NCBI RefSeq assembly: GCF_001277995.1
Contig: NZ_CP009220.1
Span: 1,984,001-2,048,000, forward strand
Length of the DNA stretch: 64,000 bases
Source: Corynebacterium deserti GIMN1.010
GTDB lineage: Bacteria; Actinomycetota; Actinomycetes; Mycobacteriales; Mycobacteriaceae
Direction: 5' to 3'
In this document: positions 8,525 through 17,776 of the stretch, in pieces
Layout: each line of letters starts with the position of its first letter
Numbering within the stretch: the stretch's first letter is position 1
Notes under the pieces: model-generated
Told to the model about the DNA's origin: nothing
The model's database searches: none
Seen by the model: the letters and a program-made list of their open reading frames with translations, nothing else
Made by a program: the position numbers and the translations under genes

Positions 8525-8977
8525 GTACGGGTTGCGTGCGATTTTGCGGGCTCTAATTCCATTTTTAGTACAGGCGCTATATGCCCGTTTAAGAGGGTGA
8601 ATTTACGGGATGACCAATTACTCCACCAAGGTTTTTAAACGCGCTTAAATCGCCGTCCAGAGGGTCGAATTTTTCGGGCCACCAAGTCGATTTCCGACCA
8701 ATAATCAGCACATTTGCGAACCGCACCACACGGCCACTTATACGAACGTACTTGCGGTGTAGAAATTGAGTTCAAAATTCGCCCGTCTGCACATAGACAC
8801 CGCAAGGCACCTCATATAGTGGTAGGTGTGGTGCTTTTTCAAATCTCTCCAACCCGCCCCTCCAAAAATCAACGAGGCCCGCTCGAAACACCGCAGATAG
8901 GCCTACCCACCCCGTTTTGCGGTGCAAAAACCGACGGGAAACCGACTGGAATCGACAACCACCAACCCACTGCCAGT
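8525..8977. repeat. Gene-free convergent interval with dispersed repeat, copy A
   Basis: About 450 bp between the convergent asparaginase and dinB genes holds no credible gene. It contains TTGCGGTGT (8752-8760) facing ACACCGCAA (8797-8805), and ACACCGCA (8888-8895) facing TTGCGGTG (8917-8924), so each pair can form a hairpin. The same motifs, plus a matching start after the upstream stop codon (GGTTGC..CGATTTTG) and a GCTTAAA..AGAGGG block (around 8641-8662), recur at 46.32-46.6 kb. I read it as one diverged copy of a dispersed intergenic element of unknown function. Confidence 0.5.
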
Positions 8978-10366
8978 TTATTCCCCCTCTTGGTCCGCAA
9001 ACCACTCCTTCCAATCAAGACTGTCTAATGGATCGGCGGGTTGGAGCAATGAATCCTCAATGGAAAAGCTTTTAGTGCGCCCTCTGGTGGTTGATCGGGT
9101 TTCAAAACGCACCGACACCACTCCATGACCGGCCCCTTGGACCCATCCGTGACCGAACTCTGGGTGAAAAACGTCTTGAGTGGCGCGCCAGATGGTGGAT
9201 GATTGTTCTTCGTGCACTTCGGAGACAATGTCCTGCGTGGATTGGGATTGAACACCGGTTTCGTAATCGGAATCTGGTGCGGGTGGGACAACGATCAATT
9301 GGTCTAGCTCGGGAAACATGATGTCTTGGCGGGATTCCTCCAAACCCGAGAAGCTCACTCCCACGAGTCGGATAGGGCCGACTTCTTCTGGGTATCGCGC
9401 CAATTTGAACGCGGTTGCTTCCAATGTGACGTAGTCATCGGTGGCATATGACAAGGTGAATGACCTGGATTCGATGTGAAAATCTGCCATGCGAAGTTTG
9501 ACGGTGACTGTTCGTGCGCCGCGGCCGTCTTTGAGCAGGCGTCGATGGGCGCCTTGGGCGGCACGGGTGATGGCTGAATCGACGTGAGGTCTGGTGAGGA
9601 GGTCTTTTTCGTAGGTGTGTTCTTGGGAAATTTGTTTGGCTTCGGCGCGTGGTTCGACGGGGCGATCGTCGATTCCTCGTGCAAGATTCCACAGTCCCAC
9701 GCCGATCGTTGCGCCGAGGCTGATTTCTACTTCTTTTTGGCTCAGAGCTGCGAGATCACCGATGGTTTCCACGCCCATGTTGGCTAGTTTCGCACCGGTG
9801 ACAGGGCCAACGCCCCATAATGCGCCGACAGGAAGTGGATCAAGCAATTCATGTTGTCTTTCCGTTGGCACGACAAAAACGCCATCTGGTTTTGCTTCGC
9901 CGGAACCGATTTTGGCGATTTGTTTTCCCGAACCAGCCCCTACTGAGGCGGGAAGCCCTGTGACCTCGCGGATTTCTGCGCGAAGGTCCTCGGCCCACGC
10001 CCGCACTTCATCAGGTGAAGCACCGACGAGGTCGGCTGGCTCCATGTATCCTTCGTCGATGCTCAGTCTTTCGACCGGGCCAGCTTTGCGTTCGATGATG
10101 GAAAAAACGCGTTTCGACGCCGCCGAGTACACCGCATGCCGCGGCGCAACGACCACGGCACCAAATCCCACGAGAGCTTTCGCCTGGTGCATGGGCATGG
10201 CGGATTTCGCACCAAATGCGCGGGCTTCATAAGAAGCGCCTGCGACAACACCTCTGCCCGACACTCCTCCTACTAGTACGGGACGCCCTCGGAGGGTTGG
10301 TCGGGTTAGCTGTTCGCAGGAGGCGAAGAATGCATCCATGTCGATGTGCAGAACCCAACGTTGCAT
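8978..10366 (-). CDS. dinB: DNA polymerase IV (Y-family translesion polymerase)
   Basis: A 462-residue Y-family polymerase for error-prone bypass of damaged template bases. The first palm Asp lies in LHIDMDAFFASCE (about residues 6-18) and the catalytic Asp/Glu pair in LSIDEGYMEP (about 102-111). The thumb contains helix-hairpin-helix sequence around LWGVGPVTGAKLANMG, and the little finger follows. The C-terminal ~100 residues extend past the usual ~350-residue core and are low in recognisable motifs. I see no LexA-type operator upstream by eye, though a degenerate site could be missed. It appears monocistronic and is convergent with asparaginase. Confidence 0.9.
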   Translation of the reverse strand: MQRWVLHIDMDAFFASCEQLTRPTLRGRPVLVGGVSGRGVVAGASYEARAFGAKSAMPMHQAKALVGFGAVVVAPRHAVYSAASKRVFSIIERKAGPVERLSIDEGYMEPADLVGASPDEVRAWAEDLRAEIREVTGLPASVGAGSGKQIAKIGSGEAKPDGVFVVPTERQHELLDPLPVGALWGVGPVTGAKLANMGVETIGDLAALSQKEVEISLGATIGVGLWNLARGIDDRPVEPRAEAKQISQEHTYEKDLLTRPHVDSAITRAAQGAHRRLLKDGRGARTVTVKLRMADFHIESRSFTLSYATDDYVTLEATAFKLARYPEEVGPIRLVGVSFSGLEESRQDIMFPELDQLIVVPPAPDSDYETGVQSQSTQDIVSEVHEEQSSTIWRATQDVFHPEFGHGWVQGAGHGVVSVRFETRSTTRGRTKSFSIEDSLLQPADPLDSLDWKEWFADQEGE

Positions 10367-10399
10367 ACCCTCATGCTAATGGTCGACTCCGCCTACAAG

Positions 10400-11821
10400 T
10401 TAATCGACCCGGTGTTCGATATTTGCCAGAGCTTTCGCGCGGGAGGCTCGTGTCGCATACCAGCCTGCGATGAATCCGGGAACACCCACGACTACTGCTG
10501 CGATGAGAGTGTAGGTGCCCACAGGGTGATCGAATGCCATGAGGACCACAACGCCGACCAGGAAGATGATGACGATCCAGTCGCCAGCCGCACCGAGCGG
10601 GGCCCTGTAGGAATGCCGAGTTACCTTGCCTTCTTTCGCAGCTTTGAGGTAGCCCAAGTGGGCAACCACAATCATCGTCCACATTGCAAGGATAGCGATG
10701 GCGCCGAAGTTGAGGACGATTTCAAATGCCTGAGAAGGCACAACGTAATTGAGAATGACGCCGAGGATGAGAAGCGCGGTAGTCAGCCACACGCCTCCCA
10801 TAGGCACGCCGTGCTTGGACATGACGCCAAGGAATTTTGGTGCGCTTCCGGTGTGAGCAAGTGGCTTGAGTACTCGTGCGGTGGCGTAAAGGCCTGCGTT
10901 GACCGAGGACAGCGCCGCGGTGAGAACAACGAGGTTCATGATGTCGGCGGCGCCGGGAACACCAAGTGCGTTGAGGAAGGTGACAAAAGGCGACTCCCCC
11001 GCTTTGTATTCGCTGGCTGGCAGGAGCAGTGCGAGCAGGAGGACGGAGCCGACGTAGAAGAAAATGATGCGGAAGACGGTGGTGTTGATGGCGCGGGGGA
11101 TTTCTTTTTCTGGATTCTGGGTTTCTCCGGCGGCAACGCCGATCATGTCGATACCCGCGTAGGCGAAGACAACACCTTGGGTGAGCACGATCAAAGGCAT
11201 GACGCCATTAGGGAACCAGCCGTCTTCGTGAAGGGTGCCAAAGCCGGGGTTGTGTCCTGCAACATCTCGGCCGGAGATGATCACAAAGATGCCGATGCCC
11301 ATAAAGACGAGGATCGCTGCCACCTTGATGAAGGCAAACCAGAATTCAGCTTCGCCGAAGAGTTTCACGCCAAGGAGGTTGACGCCGACCACGATCGATA
11401 AGGCGAGAGCCACCAGTACCCATTGTGGGACGTCTTGGAAGATGGGCCAAAATTGCAAGTAAACGGCGATCGCAGTGAGCTCGGCGATGCCAACGGTGAC
11501 CCATGCAATGAAGTAGACCCAGCCTGCGAAAAATGCAGCCTTCTCTCCCAGGAATTCTCGGGAGTAGGAGGTAAACGAACCGGAGGTGGGTCGGTGGACT
11601 ACCATCTCGCCCAGTGAGCGCAGCATCATGTAGCCGATGAGACCACACACAGCGTAGACGATGGCCAGGCCCGGGCCACCGGCATTGAGGCGGCCGCCAG
11701 CTCCGAGGAAGAGGCCGGTTCCAAGTGCACCACCCAGGGCGATCATTTGGATGTGTCGAGTTTTAAGGTCTTTGCGATAGCCTGCATTTTCTGCAGCATG
11801 CACCGGGGTAGAGATGCTCAT
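10400..11821 (-). CDS. Amino-acid permease, APC superfamily (AAT family)
   Basis: A 473-residue integral membrane protein with about 12 hydrophobic segments, likely a proton-coupled amino-acid importer. The family signature is at the N-terminus: KTRHIQMIALGGALGTGLFLG, then GPGLAIVYAVCGLIGYMMLRSLGEM. Relatives include AnsP, GabP, CycA and ProY, and I cannot choose a substrate from sequence. It lies 3' of the DMT exporter gene in the same direction with a 74-bp gap, so co-transcription is possible. It begins at the first ATG, just before the conserved charged N-terminal segment. Confidence 0.85.
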   Translation of the reverse strand: MSISTPVHAAENAGYRKDLKTRHIQMIALGGALGTGLFLGAGGRLNAGGPGLAIVYAVCGLIGYMMLRSLGEMVVHRPTSGSFTSYSREFLGEKAAFFAGWVYFIAWVTVGIAELTAIAVYLQFWPIFQDVPQWVLVALALSIVVGVNLLGVKLFGEAEFWFAFIKVAAILVFMGIGIFVIISGRDVAGHNPGFGTLHEDGWFPNGVMPLIVLTQGVVFAYAGIDMIGVAAGETQNPEKEIPRAINTTVFRIIFFYVGSVLLLALLLPASEYKAGESPFVTFLNALGVPGAADIMNLVVLTAALSSVNAGLYATARVLKPLAHTGSAPKFLGVMSKHGVPMGGVWLTTALLILGVILNYVVPSQAFEIVLNFGAIAILAMWTMIVVAHLGYLKAAKEGKVTRHSYRAPLGAAGDWIVIIFLVGVVVLMAFDHPVGTYTLIAAVVVGVPGFIAGWYATRASRAKALANIEHRVD

Positions 11822-11895
11822 AAATACTAATAGTGCGACAGAACAGACCGCTTAGTAAATTGGCAAGTATTTTATTCACCCAAGCCATTGAGGTG

Positions 11896-12759
11896 TTAAC
11901 GGGGGCGTCGCAAAGCAACTGCCACTACAACCAGAATGATGCCTGCGACCTCAGCCACTGACAACATCTGGCCAAGGGCCAGCGCACCCATGAGGGCGGC
12001 GCTGATAGGCAAAATGGCCAGCAGGATAGCGAAGTAGGCGCGGCCCGCCATGCGCAAAACCACCTGGTCAAGGCCGTAGGGAATGACCGCGGACAGCACG
12101 CCGAGACCAAGCGCTAAGCCCACCACCTCAACTCCGCTGAATGAGGAAGCACCCAGGCCGGGCCACCACCAGATCGCCAACGGCAGCGACAGGACCGCCG
12201 CCCACGTAAACCCAACCGCCATGCCCGTGCGACTCGACGATGCGTCACCGGCGATACGATTTCCCACAACGATATAAATCGCCCACAGCGCAGCGGCTGC
12301 CATCGCAAACATCACGCCTGAACTATTAGCCGACCACTGCGCGCCACTAATAATCACCACGCCCACGCCAGCCAGGATGAGTGCCACCCAATCGCGCACC
12401 GTGCGGCTTCCCAGCGCCGCCACCATGATCGGTCCCATGAACTCAATCGCCACGGCGGTACCCATCGGAATTCGAGCGATGGCTTCGTAAAACGTAATAT
12501 TCATCGCCATCGTCGAGATGCCATACACCGCTGCATTGAAACCCGTTTTTCCTGAGAAATTACGAATACTCGGGCGATTGAGCACCAGCAAAATTCCCGC
12601 CGCCGACCCCACGCGCATCCACGCGACTAGAGCTGGCGAAAACTGCTCGAACAGCCCCACCGCCAGCGCCGCCCCCGCATACAACGACACACCATTAAGC
12701 ACCATCAGAAATGGGGCAATAACAGGATTTCGCTTAGGCACGTCAATCGGTTGCTTCAC
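11896..12759 (-). CDS. EamA/DMT-family transporter, RhtA-like
   Basis: A 287-residue membrane protein with ten predicted transmembrane segments arranged as two EamA repeats, about residues 15-140 and 150-285. Conserved stretches such as IPMGTAVAIEFMGPI in repeat 1 resemble RhtA, a threonine/homoserine exporter, so amino-acid or metabolite export is the best guess. Specificity is not visible. The ATG is at the start of a short basic N-terminus before the first helix. It lies just downstream of the decayed HEAT-repeat gene (25-bp gap) and upstream of the permease, all on the minus strand. Confidence 0.82.
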   Translation of the reverse strand: MKQPIDVPKRNPVIAPFLMVLNGVSLYAGAALAVGLFEQFSPALVAWMRVGSAAGILLVLNRPSIRNFSGKTGFNAAVYGISTMAMNITFYEAIARIPMGTAVAIEFMGPIMVAALGSRTVRDWVALILAGVGVVIISGAQWSANSSGVMFAMAAAALWAIYIVVGNRIAGDASSSRTGMAVGFTWAAVLSLPLAIWWWPGLGASSFSGVEVVGLALGLGVLSAVIPYGLDQVVLRMAGRAYFAILLAILPISAALMGALALGQMLSVAEVAGIILVVVAVALRRPR

Positions 12760-12784
12760 ATCGCGTCATCTTACTGTCTAACTC

Positions 12785-13804
12785 TCAAGGCCTAAGCGCT
12801 GCCTCGGCAGTAAAAGCCACCGATGGATTAGTGTCACTCAGCAGCGTGCGCAACATCAACCGTGTACTTTTCTGTGCGCTTTTCTGTGCGCTTTTCGACG
12901 CGCCCTGTCCGCCAGCCACAAACTCCACCAGCGCCTGCGCGACTCGGCTGCGGCTCGGGTGATCAGATGGTGCTGACTCGAGCTCACGGGCAAATTCAGC
13001 CAACACCGTTTCAGCCACATCGCGTACGCCCCTCACAACCATCCCGATGAGCTCCTGCACTGCTCGGGTGCCGAGAAGCGTGCTAACGCTAACGCGGCCT
13101 CAGCGCGGACGCCAGCAAAATCATCCGCCAACAATGGGACAAGGAGTTCAGCCACTTGTGGGTCGCCAGCTCCCGCCACGATCCTTGCAGCCCGAAACCG
13201 CACCGCGGGGTCTTTTGACACCAGACCTCGAGCCACCAAAGCCCATGCCAAGGCGCCTTCCGCATTGATATGGACTTCAATTAATGCAGACTCCGCCAAC
13301 GTCACCGGCTCCCTACTTAAACCGCGTTGAATCTCCGCCTCACCTCGCCCCCATTCCTTAGGCAAGTGCACAGCCAACCACTGTGCGCAACCACTGTGCA
13401 TCTTCGCTGGGGACTATGCCTGCAAACGTATGCCACGCGGTCTGCTCAGTGCCGTCTCGGTGGAGAAGCTCCGGACGCGCTTTCACCTCCTCTCATGAAG
13501 AAGGACCGCCAATCTTCGACAAAGCATGCAGCGCCTAGCTCGTGGCAAAAGGCGCATCGTGGTTGTCTAGGTCCGTGACAAGTTTCCGGATCACGAGATC
13601 TTTGTGGAACCTGGTTAACGCCCACGTCGGCACGCCTCGGACAAAGAAGTCCTCCTCCACCCCACTGCGTGCTATCAACAGATCCAGGCCGTCAGGCGAT
13701 GGTGTGCTGCCCAGGACCAATGCTGCTTGAAGTCGAGTCGTTGCGTCTGCCGATTTCAACGCCTGTTGCCAAATGCTCATAGATGAGAGTTCACACCGTG
13801 ACAC
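12785..13804 (-). pseudogene. Decayed HEAT-repeat protein gene
   Basis: Three consecutive open fragments read as one HEAT/Armadillo-like helical repeat protein once its lesions are ignored. Fragment 1 ends APFATS at a TAG (13535). The same frame continues ALHALSKIGGPSS to a TGA near 13496, then EEVKARPELL..VVGCALA to a TAA near 13374. Coding then moves to another frame (LPKEWGRGEAEIQ.. to LALARFSAPEQ), ending in a TGA at 13033. It returns to the first frame as QELIGMVVRGV and ends at 12785. So there are at least two in-frame stops and two frameshifts. Repeats such as KDPAVRFRAARIVAGAGD are clear HEAT helices. The intact role was probably protein-protein scaffolding; it is likely non-functional here. 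Confidence 0.75.
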
Positions 13805-13832
13805 TGCGTTAAGGGCAAGCCGCAGGGACGAG

Positions 13833-13864
13833 AAAACCCGCCACTATGTTCGGTGACGGGTTTT
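13833..13864. terminator. Intrinsic terminator after ileS
   Basis: AAAACCCG (13833-13840) and CGGGTTTT (13857-13864) form the outer stem, extended by CAC/GTG across a C/A mismatch. Symmetric A and T runs let it act in both directions. It lies 20 bp beyond the ileS stop and so ends the ileS transcript on the minus strand, before the HEAT pseudogene. Confidence 0.75.
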
Positions 13865-13884
13865 ACTTCTTTTACTTCGTGGTT

Positions 13885-16800
13885 TTAGTTCTTAGCTACC
13901 TGCGCTACCTGTGCGGTCACACCAGAAACGATCTCATGGACAACGCCGTCCAAAGCTTCGGTGGTGACATCGAATTCGGTGGCCAATACTTCGCCAGCGA
14001 TGTGCTCGGCGTGGGTGTTGATCCACTCCTGCTTGTCCTCTGGCACGCTGATGATCACAGAGATGCGGTCGGAAACCTCAAAGCCGGAGTTCTTGCGGGC
14101 GTCCTGCAGTCCACGGATAACATCCGCAGCCCAGCCCTCAGCCTCAAGCTCTTCGGTAACAGTCATGTCCAGGACAACAAGGCCATCGACGCCATCGATC
14201 TGTGCGGTGGAGTCTGGGTTGGCTGCCACGAGGCGCTCGGTGAACTCGCCCTCGTTCAAGGTGATGCCATCCGCTACCACCATATCGCCTTCGCGAGTGT
14301 AGCTACCGGATTTCACGGCTTTGATAACACGCTGCACATCCTTGCCCAAACGAGGTCCAGCAACCTTTGCGTTGACGACGACCTCGAAGGTACCCACGGA
14401 ATCCACATCGGAGGTGAGCTCCACGTTCTTGACGTTAACTTCATCGCGAACGATGGAGGTGAAATCAGCCAGACGATCAGCATCAGGCAGAGCCACGGTC
14501 AGGTTTGGCAGTGGCAGGCGGTTACGCAGCTTGTGAGACTTGCGTACCGACGATGCAGCCGAGCACACGCCACGGATTTCATCCATAGTGCGAACCAGCT
14601 CGTCATCTGCTGGGAAAGACTCAGCGGATGGGAAGTCGGTGAGGTGCACGGAGCGCTCACCAGTTAGTCCACGCCAGATAACTTCGGTGGTCATTGGCAG
14701 CAGTGGAGCTGCCACGCGCGTGAGGGTCTCCAACACGGTGTACAGAGTGTTGAAGGCTTCTGGGTGTGCTTCGTCGCCAGCCCAGAAACGATCACGGGAT
14801 CGACGAACGTACCAGTTGGTAAGCGCATCACAGAAGTTACGCACCAGATCGCAGGCCTTAGCAATGTCAGTTGCATCCAGCGCTGCTTCGGTCTCTGCTA
14901 CCAGATCGTGCAGCTTGGCCAGGATGTAGCGATCCAACACATCGGTGGAATCAACAGACCACGTTGCCTTCTTGGAGGTGTAAAGCTGCAGGAAGGAGTA
15001 TGCATTCCACATGGGAAGCTGTGCTTGGCGCACACCTTCACGGATGCCCTTTTCAGTGACGATGAGGTTGCCGCCACGCAGGATCGGCGAGCTCATGAGG
15101 AACCAACGCATGGCGTCCGAGCCGTCGCGGTCGAAAACCTCGTTGACGTTCGGGTAATTGCCCTTGGACTTAGACATCTTCAGTCCGTCGTCGCCAAGCA
15201 CAATGCCGTGGGCAACAACCTTCTTGAACGCTGGACGATCAAACAGCGCGGTGGACAGGACGTGGAGCAGGTAGAACCAGCCACGGGTCTGGCCAATGTA
15301 CTCAACGATGAAGTCTGCAGGTGCGTGGGTATCAAACCATTCTTTGTTCTCGAATGGGTAGTGAACCTGCGCAAATGGCATGGAACCGGAATCAAACCAC
15401 ACATCGAGCACGTCAGGGACGCGGCGCATAGTGGACTGTCCCGTTGGATCGTCCGGGTTAGGGCGAGTCAATTCATCGATGTATGGGCGATGCAGGGACT
15501 GCGGGCGAACACCGAAGTCTGCTTCCAACTCATCGAGGGAGCCGTAAACATCCACGCGTGGGTATTCATCATTGTCAGAGATCCACACTGGGATGGGTGA
15601 ACCCCAGTAGCGGGATCGGGAGATGTTCCAATCGCGTGCGCCTTCCAGCCATTTGCCGAACTGGCCGTCGCGGATGTGCTCTGGCATCCATTCGATGTCT
15701 TGGTTGACCTCAACCATGCGGTCACGGATCTTGGTGACGTTGACGAACCATGATGGCAGCGCCATGTAGATCAGTGGCTCGCCAGAGCGCCAAGAGTGTG
15801 GGTAGGAGTGCTCGATGGTTTGGTGGCGAACCACTCGACCAACAGCCTTGAGGTCCTTGATGATGTCCTTGTTGGCATCGAAGACAAGCTGGCCCTGGTA
15901 TTCGGGAACCAGGTTGGTGAACTTACCGTCCATGTCTACCGGGATGATAGGTTCAATGCCTTCGGCGTTACAGGTGTTCATATCGTCTTCACCGAATGCT
16001 GGTGCCTGGTGGACGATACCGGTGCCGTCTTCGGTGGTGACGTAGTCTGCGCCGAGGATCTGGAAAGCATTAGCGTGGTCACGGAAGTAACCAAAGATTG
16101 GCTCGTAGGTAAGTCCAACCAGTTCAGAGCCAGGGTGCTCAGATACGACTACTGCGTCGGTGCCCAGTTCCTTGGCGTATGCCCCCATGAGGTCCTTGGC
16201 CAGCAACACGCGATCGCCAACAAAGCCAGCTTCGCCGTCTTCTGCAATTTCCACCAGCACGTAGGTGACAGATGGGTTGACTGCCAGCGCAAGGTTGGAC
16301 GGCAAGGTCCAAGGGGTGGTCGTCCAGGCCAACGCCTTTGCGCCCACAAGGTCGGTGTTCGCCGCCGAACCCTCAACTGCCCCGGTGATAGGGAAAGTGA
16401 CAGTCAGGGTTGGATCCTGGCGAAGCTTGTAGGAATCGTCCAGGCGGGTTTCCTGGTTGGACAATGGGGTGTGCTCTGCCCATGAGTAAGGAAGCACACG
16501 GAAGCCCTGGTAGATGAGGCCCTTGTTGTAGAGCTCCTTGAACGCCCAGATCACGGATTCCATGAAGGTGAGATCCATGGTCTTATAGCCGTTGTCAAAA
16601 TCTACCCAACGAGCCTGGCGGGTGACGTATTCTTCCCACTCTTTGGTGTACTGCAGCACCGAGGTGGCGCAGTACTCGTTGAACTTGGCCAGACCCATGG
16701 CCTCGATCTCGCCTTTGTCCTTGATGCCGAGCTGCTTTTCAGCCTCCAGCTCAGCAGGAAGTCCGTGGGTATCCCAACCAAAGACACGAGGAACACGGTA

Positions 16801-17058
16801 TCCGCGCATGGTCTGGTAGCGAGGCACGATGTCTTTCACATAGCCAGTTAGCAAGTGGCCGTAGTGTGGCAGGCCGTTTGCAAACGGAGGCCCATCGTAG
16901 AAGACGTAGTCTTTTGCGCCTTCCCGCTGGTCAATGCTGGCCTGGAAGGTGTCGTCTTGCTTCCAGTAGTTGAGTACGTTTTCTTCCATTTCTGGAAAAC
17001 GCGATGATCCACCCGACAGATCAACCTGTGGGTACACGCCGCCAACGGTGTCAGACAT
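13885..17058 (-). CDS. ileS: Isoleucyl-tRNA synthetase
   Basis: Charges tRNA-Ile with isoleucine. The 1057-residue class Ia synthetase has the HIGH-equivalent motif in [21 protein letters not shown] in [13 protein letters not shown], a large CP1 editing domain between them, and an anticodon-binding domain ending in a long C-terminal region. Its length fits the eukaryote-like IleS type found in many Actinobacteria. I start at ATG 17058 (MSDTVGG) because AAGGATGGGA lies upstream at good spacing; an in-frame ATG at 17073 abuts that Shine-Dalgarno. An isoleucine T-box leader lies upstream and a terminator follows. Divergence of the first residues among relatives could change the exact start. Confidence 0.96.
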   Translation of the reverse strand: MSDTVGGVYPQVDLSGGSSRFPEMEENVLNYWKQDDTFQASIDQREGAKDYVFYDGPPFANGLPHYGHLLTGYVKDIVPRYQTMRGYRVPRVFGWDTHGLPAELEAEKQLGIKDKGEIEAMGLAKFNEYCATSVLQYTKEWEEYVTRQARWVDFDNGYKTMDLTFMESVIWAFKELYNKGLIYQGFRVLPYSWAEHTPLSNQETRLDDSYKLRQDPTLTVTFPITGAVEGSAANTDLVGAKALAWTTTPWTLPSNLALAVNPSVTYVLVEIAEDGEAGFVGDRVLLAKDLMGAYAKELGTDAVVVSEHPGSELVGLTYEPIFGYFRDHANAFQILGADYVTTEDGTGIVHQAPAFGEDDMNTCNAEGIEPIIPVDMDGKFTNLVPEYQGQLVFDANKDIIKDLKAVGRVVRHQTIEHSYPHSWRSGEPLIYMALPSWFVNVTKIRDRMVEVNQDIEWMPEHIRDGQFGKWLEGARDWNISRSRYWGSPIPVWISDNDEYPRVDVYGSLDELEADFGVRPQSLHRPYIDELTRPNPDDPTGQSTMRRVPDVLDVWFDSGSMPFAQVHYPFENKEWFDTHAPADFIVEYIGQTRGWFYLLHVLSTALFDRPAFKKVVAHGIVLGDDGLKMSKSKGNYPNVNEVFDRDGSDAMRWFLMSSPILRGGNLIVTEKGIREGVRQAQLPMWNAYSFLQLYTSKKATWSVDSTDVLDRYILAKLHDLVAETEAALDATDIAKACDLVRNFCDALTNWYVRRSRDRFWAGDEAHPEAFNTLYTVLETLTRVAAPLLPMTTEVIWRGLTGERSVHLTDFPSAESFPADDELVRTMDEIRGVCSAASSVRKSHKLRNRLPLPNLTVALPDADRLADFTSIVRDEVNVKNVELTSDVDSVGTFEVVVNAKVAGPRLGKDVQRVIKAVKSGSYTREGDMVVADGITLNEGEFTERLVAANPDSTAQIDGVDGLVVLDMTVTEELEAEGWAADVIRGLQDARKNSGFEVSDRISVIISVPEDKQEWINTHAEHIAGEVLATEFDVTTEALDGVVHEIVSGVTAQVAQVAKN

Positions 17059-17073
17059 GTGTTCCGGTCCCAT

Positions 17074-17345
17074 CCTTCACGCAAGTAAATGTTTTTCTTT
17101 AATGGTCTGTTACTTGCGGGGACGCCCCTTAACGGACGCGGTACCACCCTGCTTGAGCCACACTTGGTGGCTCCACTTCATTATTTAAAGGTCTGTCACG
17201 GTCCCACCCGTTCGGTTCTAATAAGCCCACCTCAACCACAAAGTGATCAATTAAAGGACGGTTCTTCCGAAAAGACTCCCCGGTGATGGCCGGATCATCG
17301 CCTTCGCCTTTGCTCCCCACCCATCCTTTCGGGACGGTCAAGCAT
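17074..17345 (-). promoter_or_regulatory. T-box riboswitch controlling ileS
   Basis: The transcribed strand carries the T-box core GGGTGGTACCGCG (complement within 17138-17152), which pairs with the uncharged tRNA acceptor end. Upstream, GGCGATGATCCGGCCATCAC (17285-17304) holds a candidate AUC isoleucine specifier at 17293-17295, in the ultrashort Stem I layout known for actinobacterial ileS leaders. No terminator with a strong U-run lies between the core and the start codon, so control is probably at translation initiation. Uncharged tRNA-Ile should raise IleS synthesis. Confidence 0.9.
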
Positions 17346-17361
17346 ACAGCGACTGTTGCTT

Positions 17362-17367
17362 AGTATA
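17362..17367 (-). promoter_or_regulatory. Probable -10 box of the ileS promoter
   Basis: The minus strand reads TATACT here, a near-perfect sigA -10, just upstream of the T-box leader. The -35 is weak, as is common in corynebacteria. Transcription would start near 17355, giving a leader of about 300 nt. Confidence 0.55.
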
Positions 17368-17416
17368 GCGCACGTGGACAAATCCAAAAGTACAGCCGCT
17401 CTCTGTGTCTTATTTG

Positions 17417-17587
17417 TTACCGATTTTTTCGTTTGTTCCACGCGTCGATGCAGAAACACAGCAGCCCGGCGATCACCACGATGATGAGCAGCACCGTCCA
17501 CAGTTGGGAGGGTGACATCAGGGTGATTACGAGCAGGATGAATCCAATGATCGACAAGATGAGGGCTGCGATGAACACGATCGTCAC
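17417..17587 (-). CDS. Small two-helix membrane protein
   Basis: A 56-residue ORF, GTG start 17587, stop TAA at 17417. Translation gives VTIVFIAALILSIIGFILLV, a short turn with SPSQLW, then LLIIVVIAGLLCFCIDAW and the basic tail NKRKNR: two transmembrane helices with a positive cytoplasmic C-terminus. An in-frame TGA just upstream of the GTG fixes the start. It sits between divIVA and the ileS leader on the same strand. No family recognised. The clean two-helix pattern and the fit to the intergenic space argue that it is real; no strong Shine-Dalgarno is visible. Confidence 0.6.
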   Translation of the reverse strand: MTIVFIAALILSIIGFILLVITLMSPSQLWTVLLIIVVIAGLLCFCIDAWNKRKNR

Positions 17588-17619
17588 ATTTCAGTTAGGT
17601 TCGAAACTAAAAATGAAAA

Positions 17620-17679
17620 GGCTCCCTGGCCCGGACAATAACCGTTAAAGGCTAGTGGTGGTATCCGGACCCGGGAGCC
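17620..17679 (-). terminator. Intrinsic terminator downstream of divIVA
   Basis: On the minus strand GGCTCCC and GGGAGCC (ends 17679 and 17620) pair, with inner TCCGGA/TCCGGG stretches, around a loop of about 28 nt, followed by TTTTCATTTTT. This is a long-stem terminator for the divIVA transcript, 80-140 bp past its stop codon. Confidence 0.65.
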
Positions 17680-17704
17680 GGGTAGACGCTACGCCGTAAA
17701 GCAT

Positions 17705-17743
17705 GGCCATCAAACGTGGCCATTAAACGTGACCGTCAAGCCT
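17705..17743. repeat. 13-bp tandem repeat after divIVA
   Basis: GGCCATCAAACGT (17705-17717) and GGCCATTAAACGT (17718-17730) are tandem near-identical 13-mers, and a third degenerate unit begins GACCGTCAA (17731). The array lies between the hairpin around the divIVA stop codon and the terminator. Confidence 0.6.
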
Positions 17744-17776
17744 GCTGGTGGTGTTAATTACTCACCAGCAGGCTTG
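17737..17776 (-). other. Perfect 14-bp hairpin enclosing the divIVA stop codon
   Basis: CAAGCCTGCTGGTG (17737-17750) is the exact reverse complement of CACCAGCAGGCTTG (17763-17776), with a 12-nt loop holding the TAA stop at 17758-17760. The last divIVA codons form one arm. No T-run follows, so it is not a standard terminator; it may protect the mRNA 3' end or affect termination of translation. Confidence 0.65.

Noticed and set aside
8714..9028. 104-codon ORF in the 8.5-9.0 kb gap
   Set aside because: It runs through the repeat hairpins and into the dinB 3' end, with no likeness to a protein; treated as non-coding.
10346..11401. 351-codon plus-strand ORF antisense to the amino-acid permease
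   Set aside because: Its composition (Asp/Glu/His/Cys-rich, no family motif) is what the complement of a GC-rich membrane-protein gene gives; the minus-strand permease has clear motifs.
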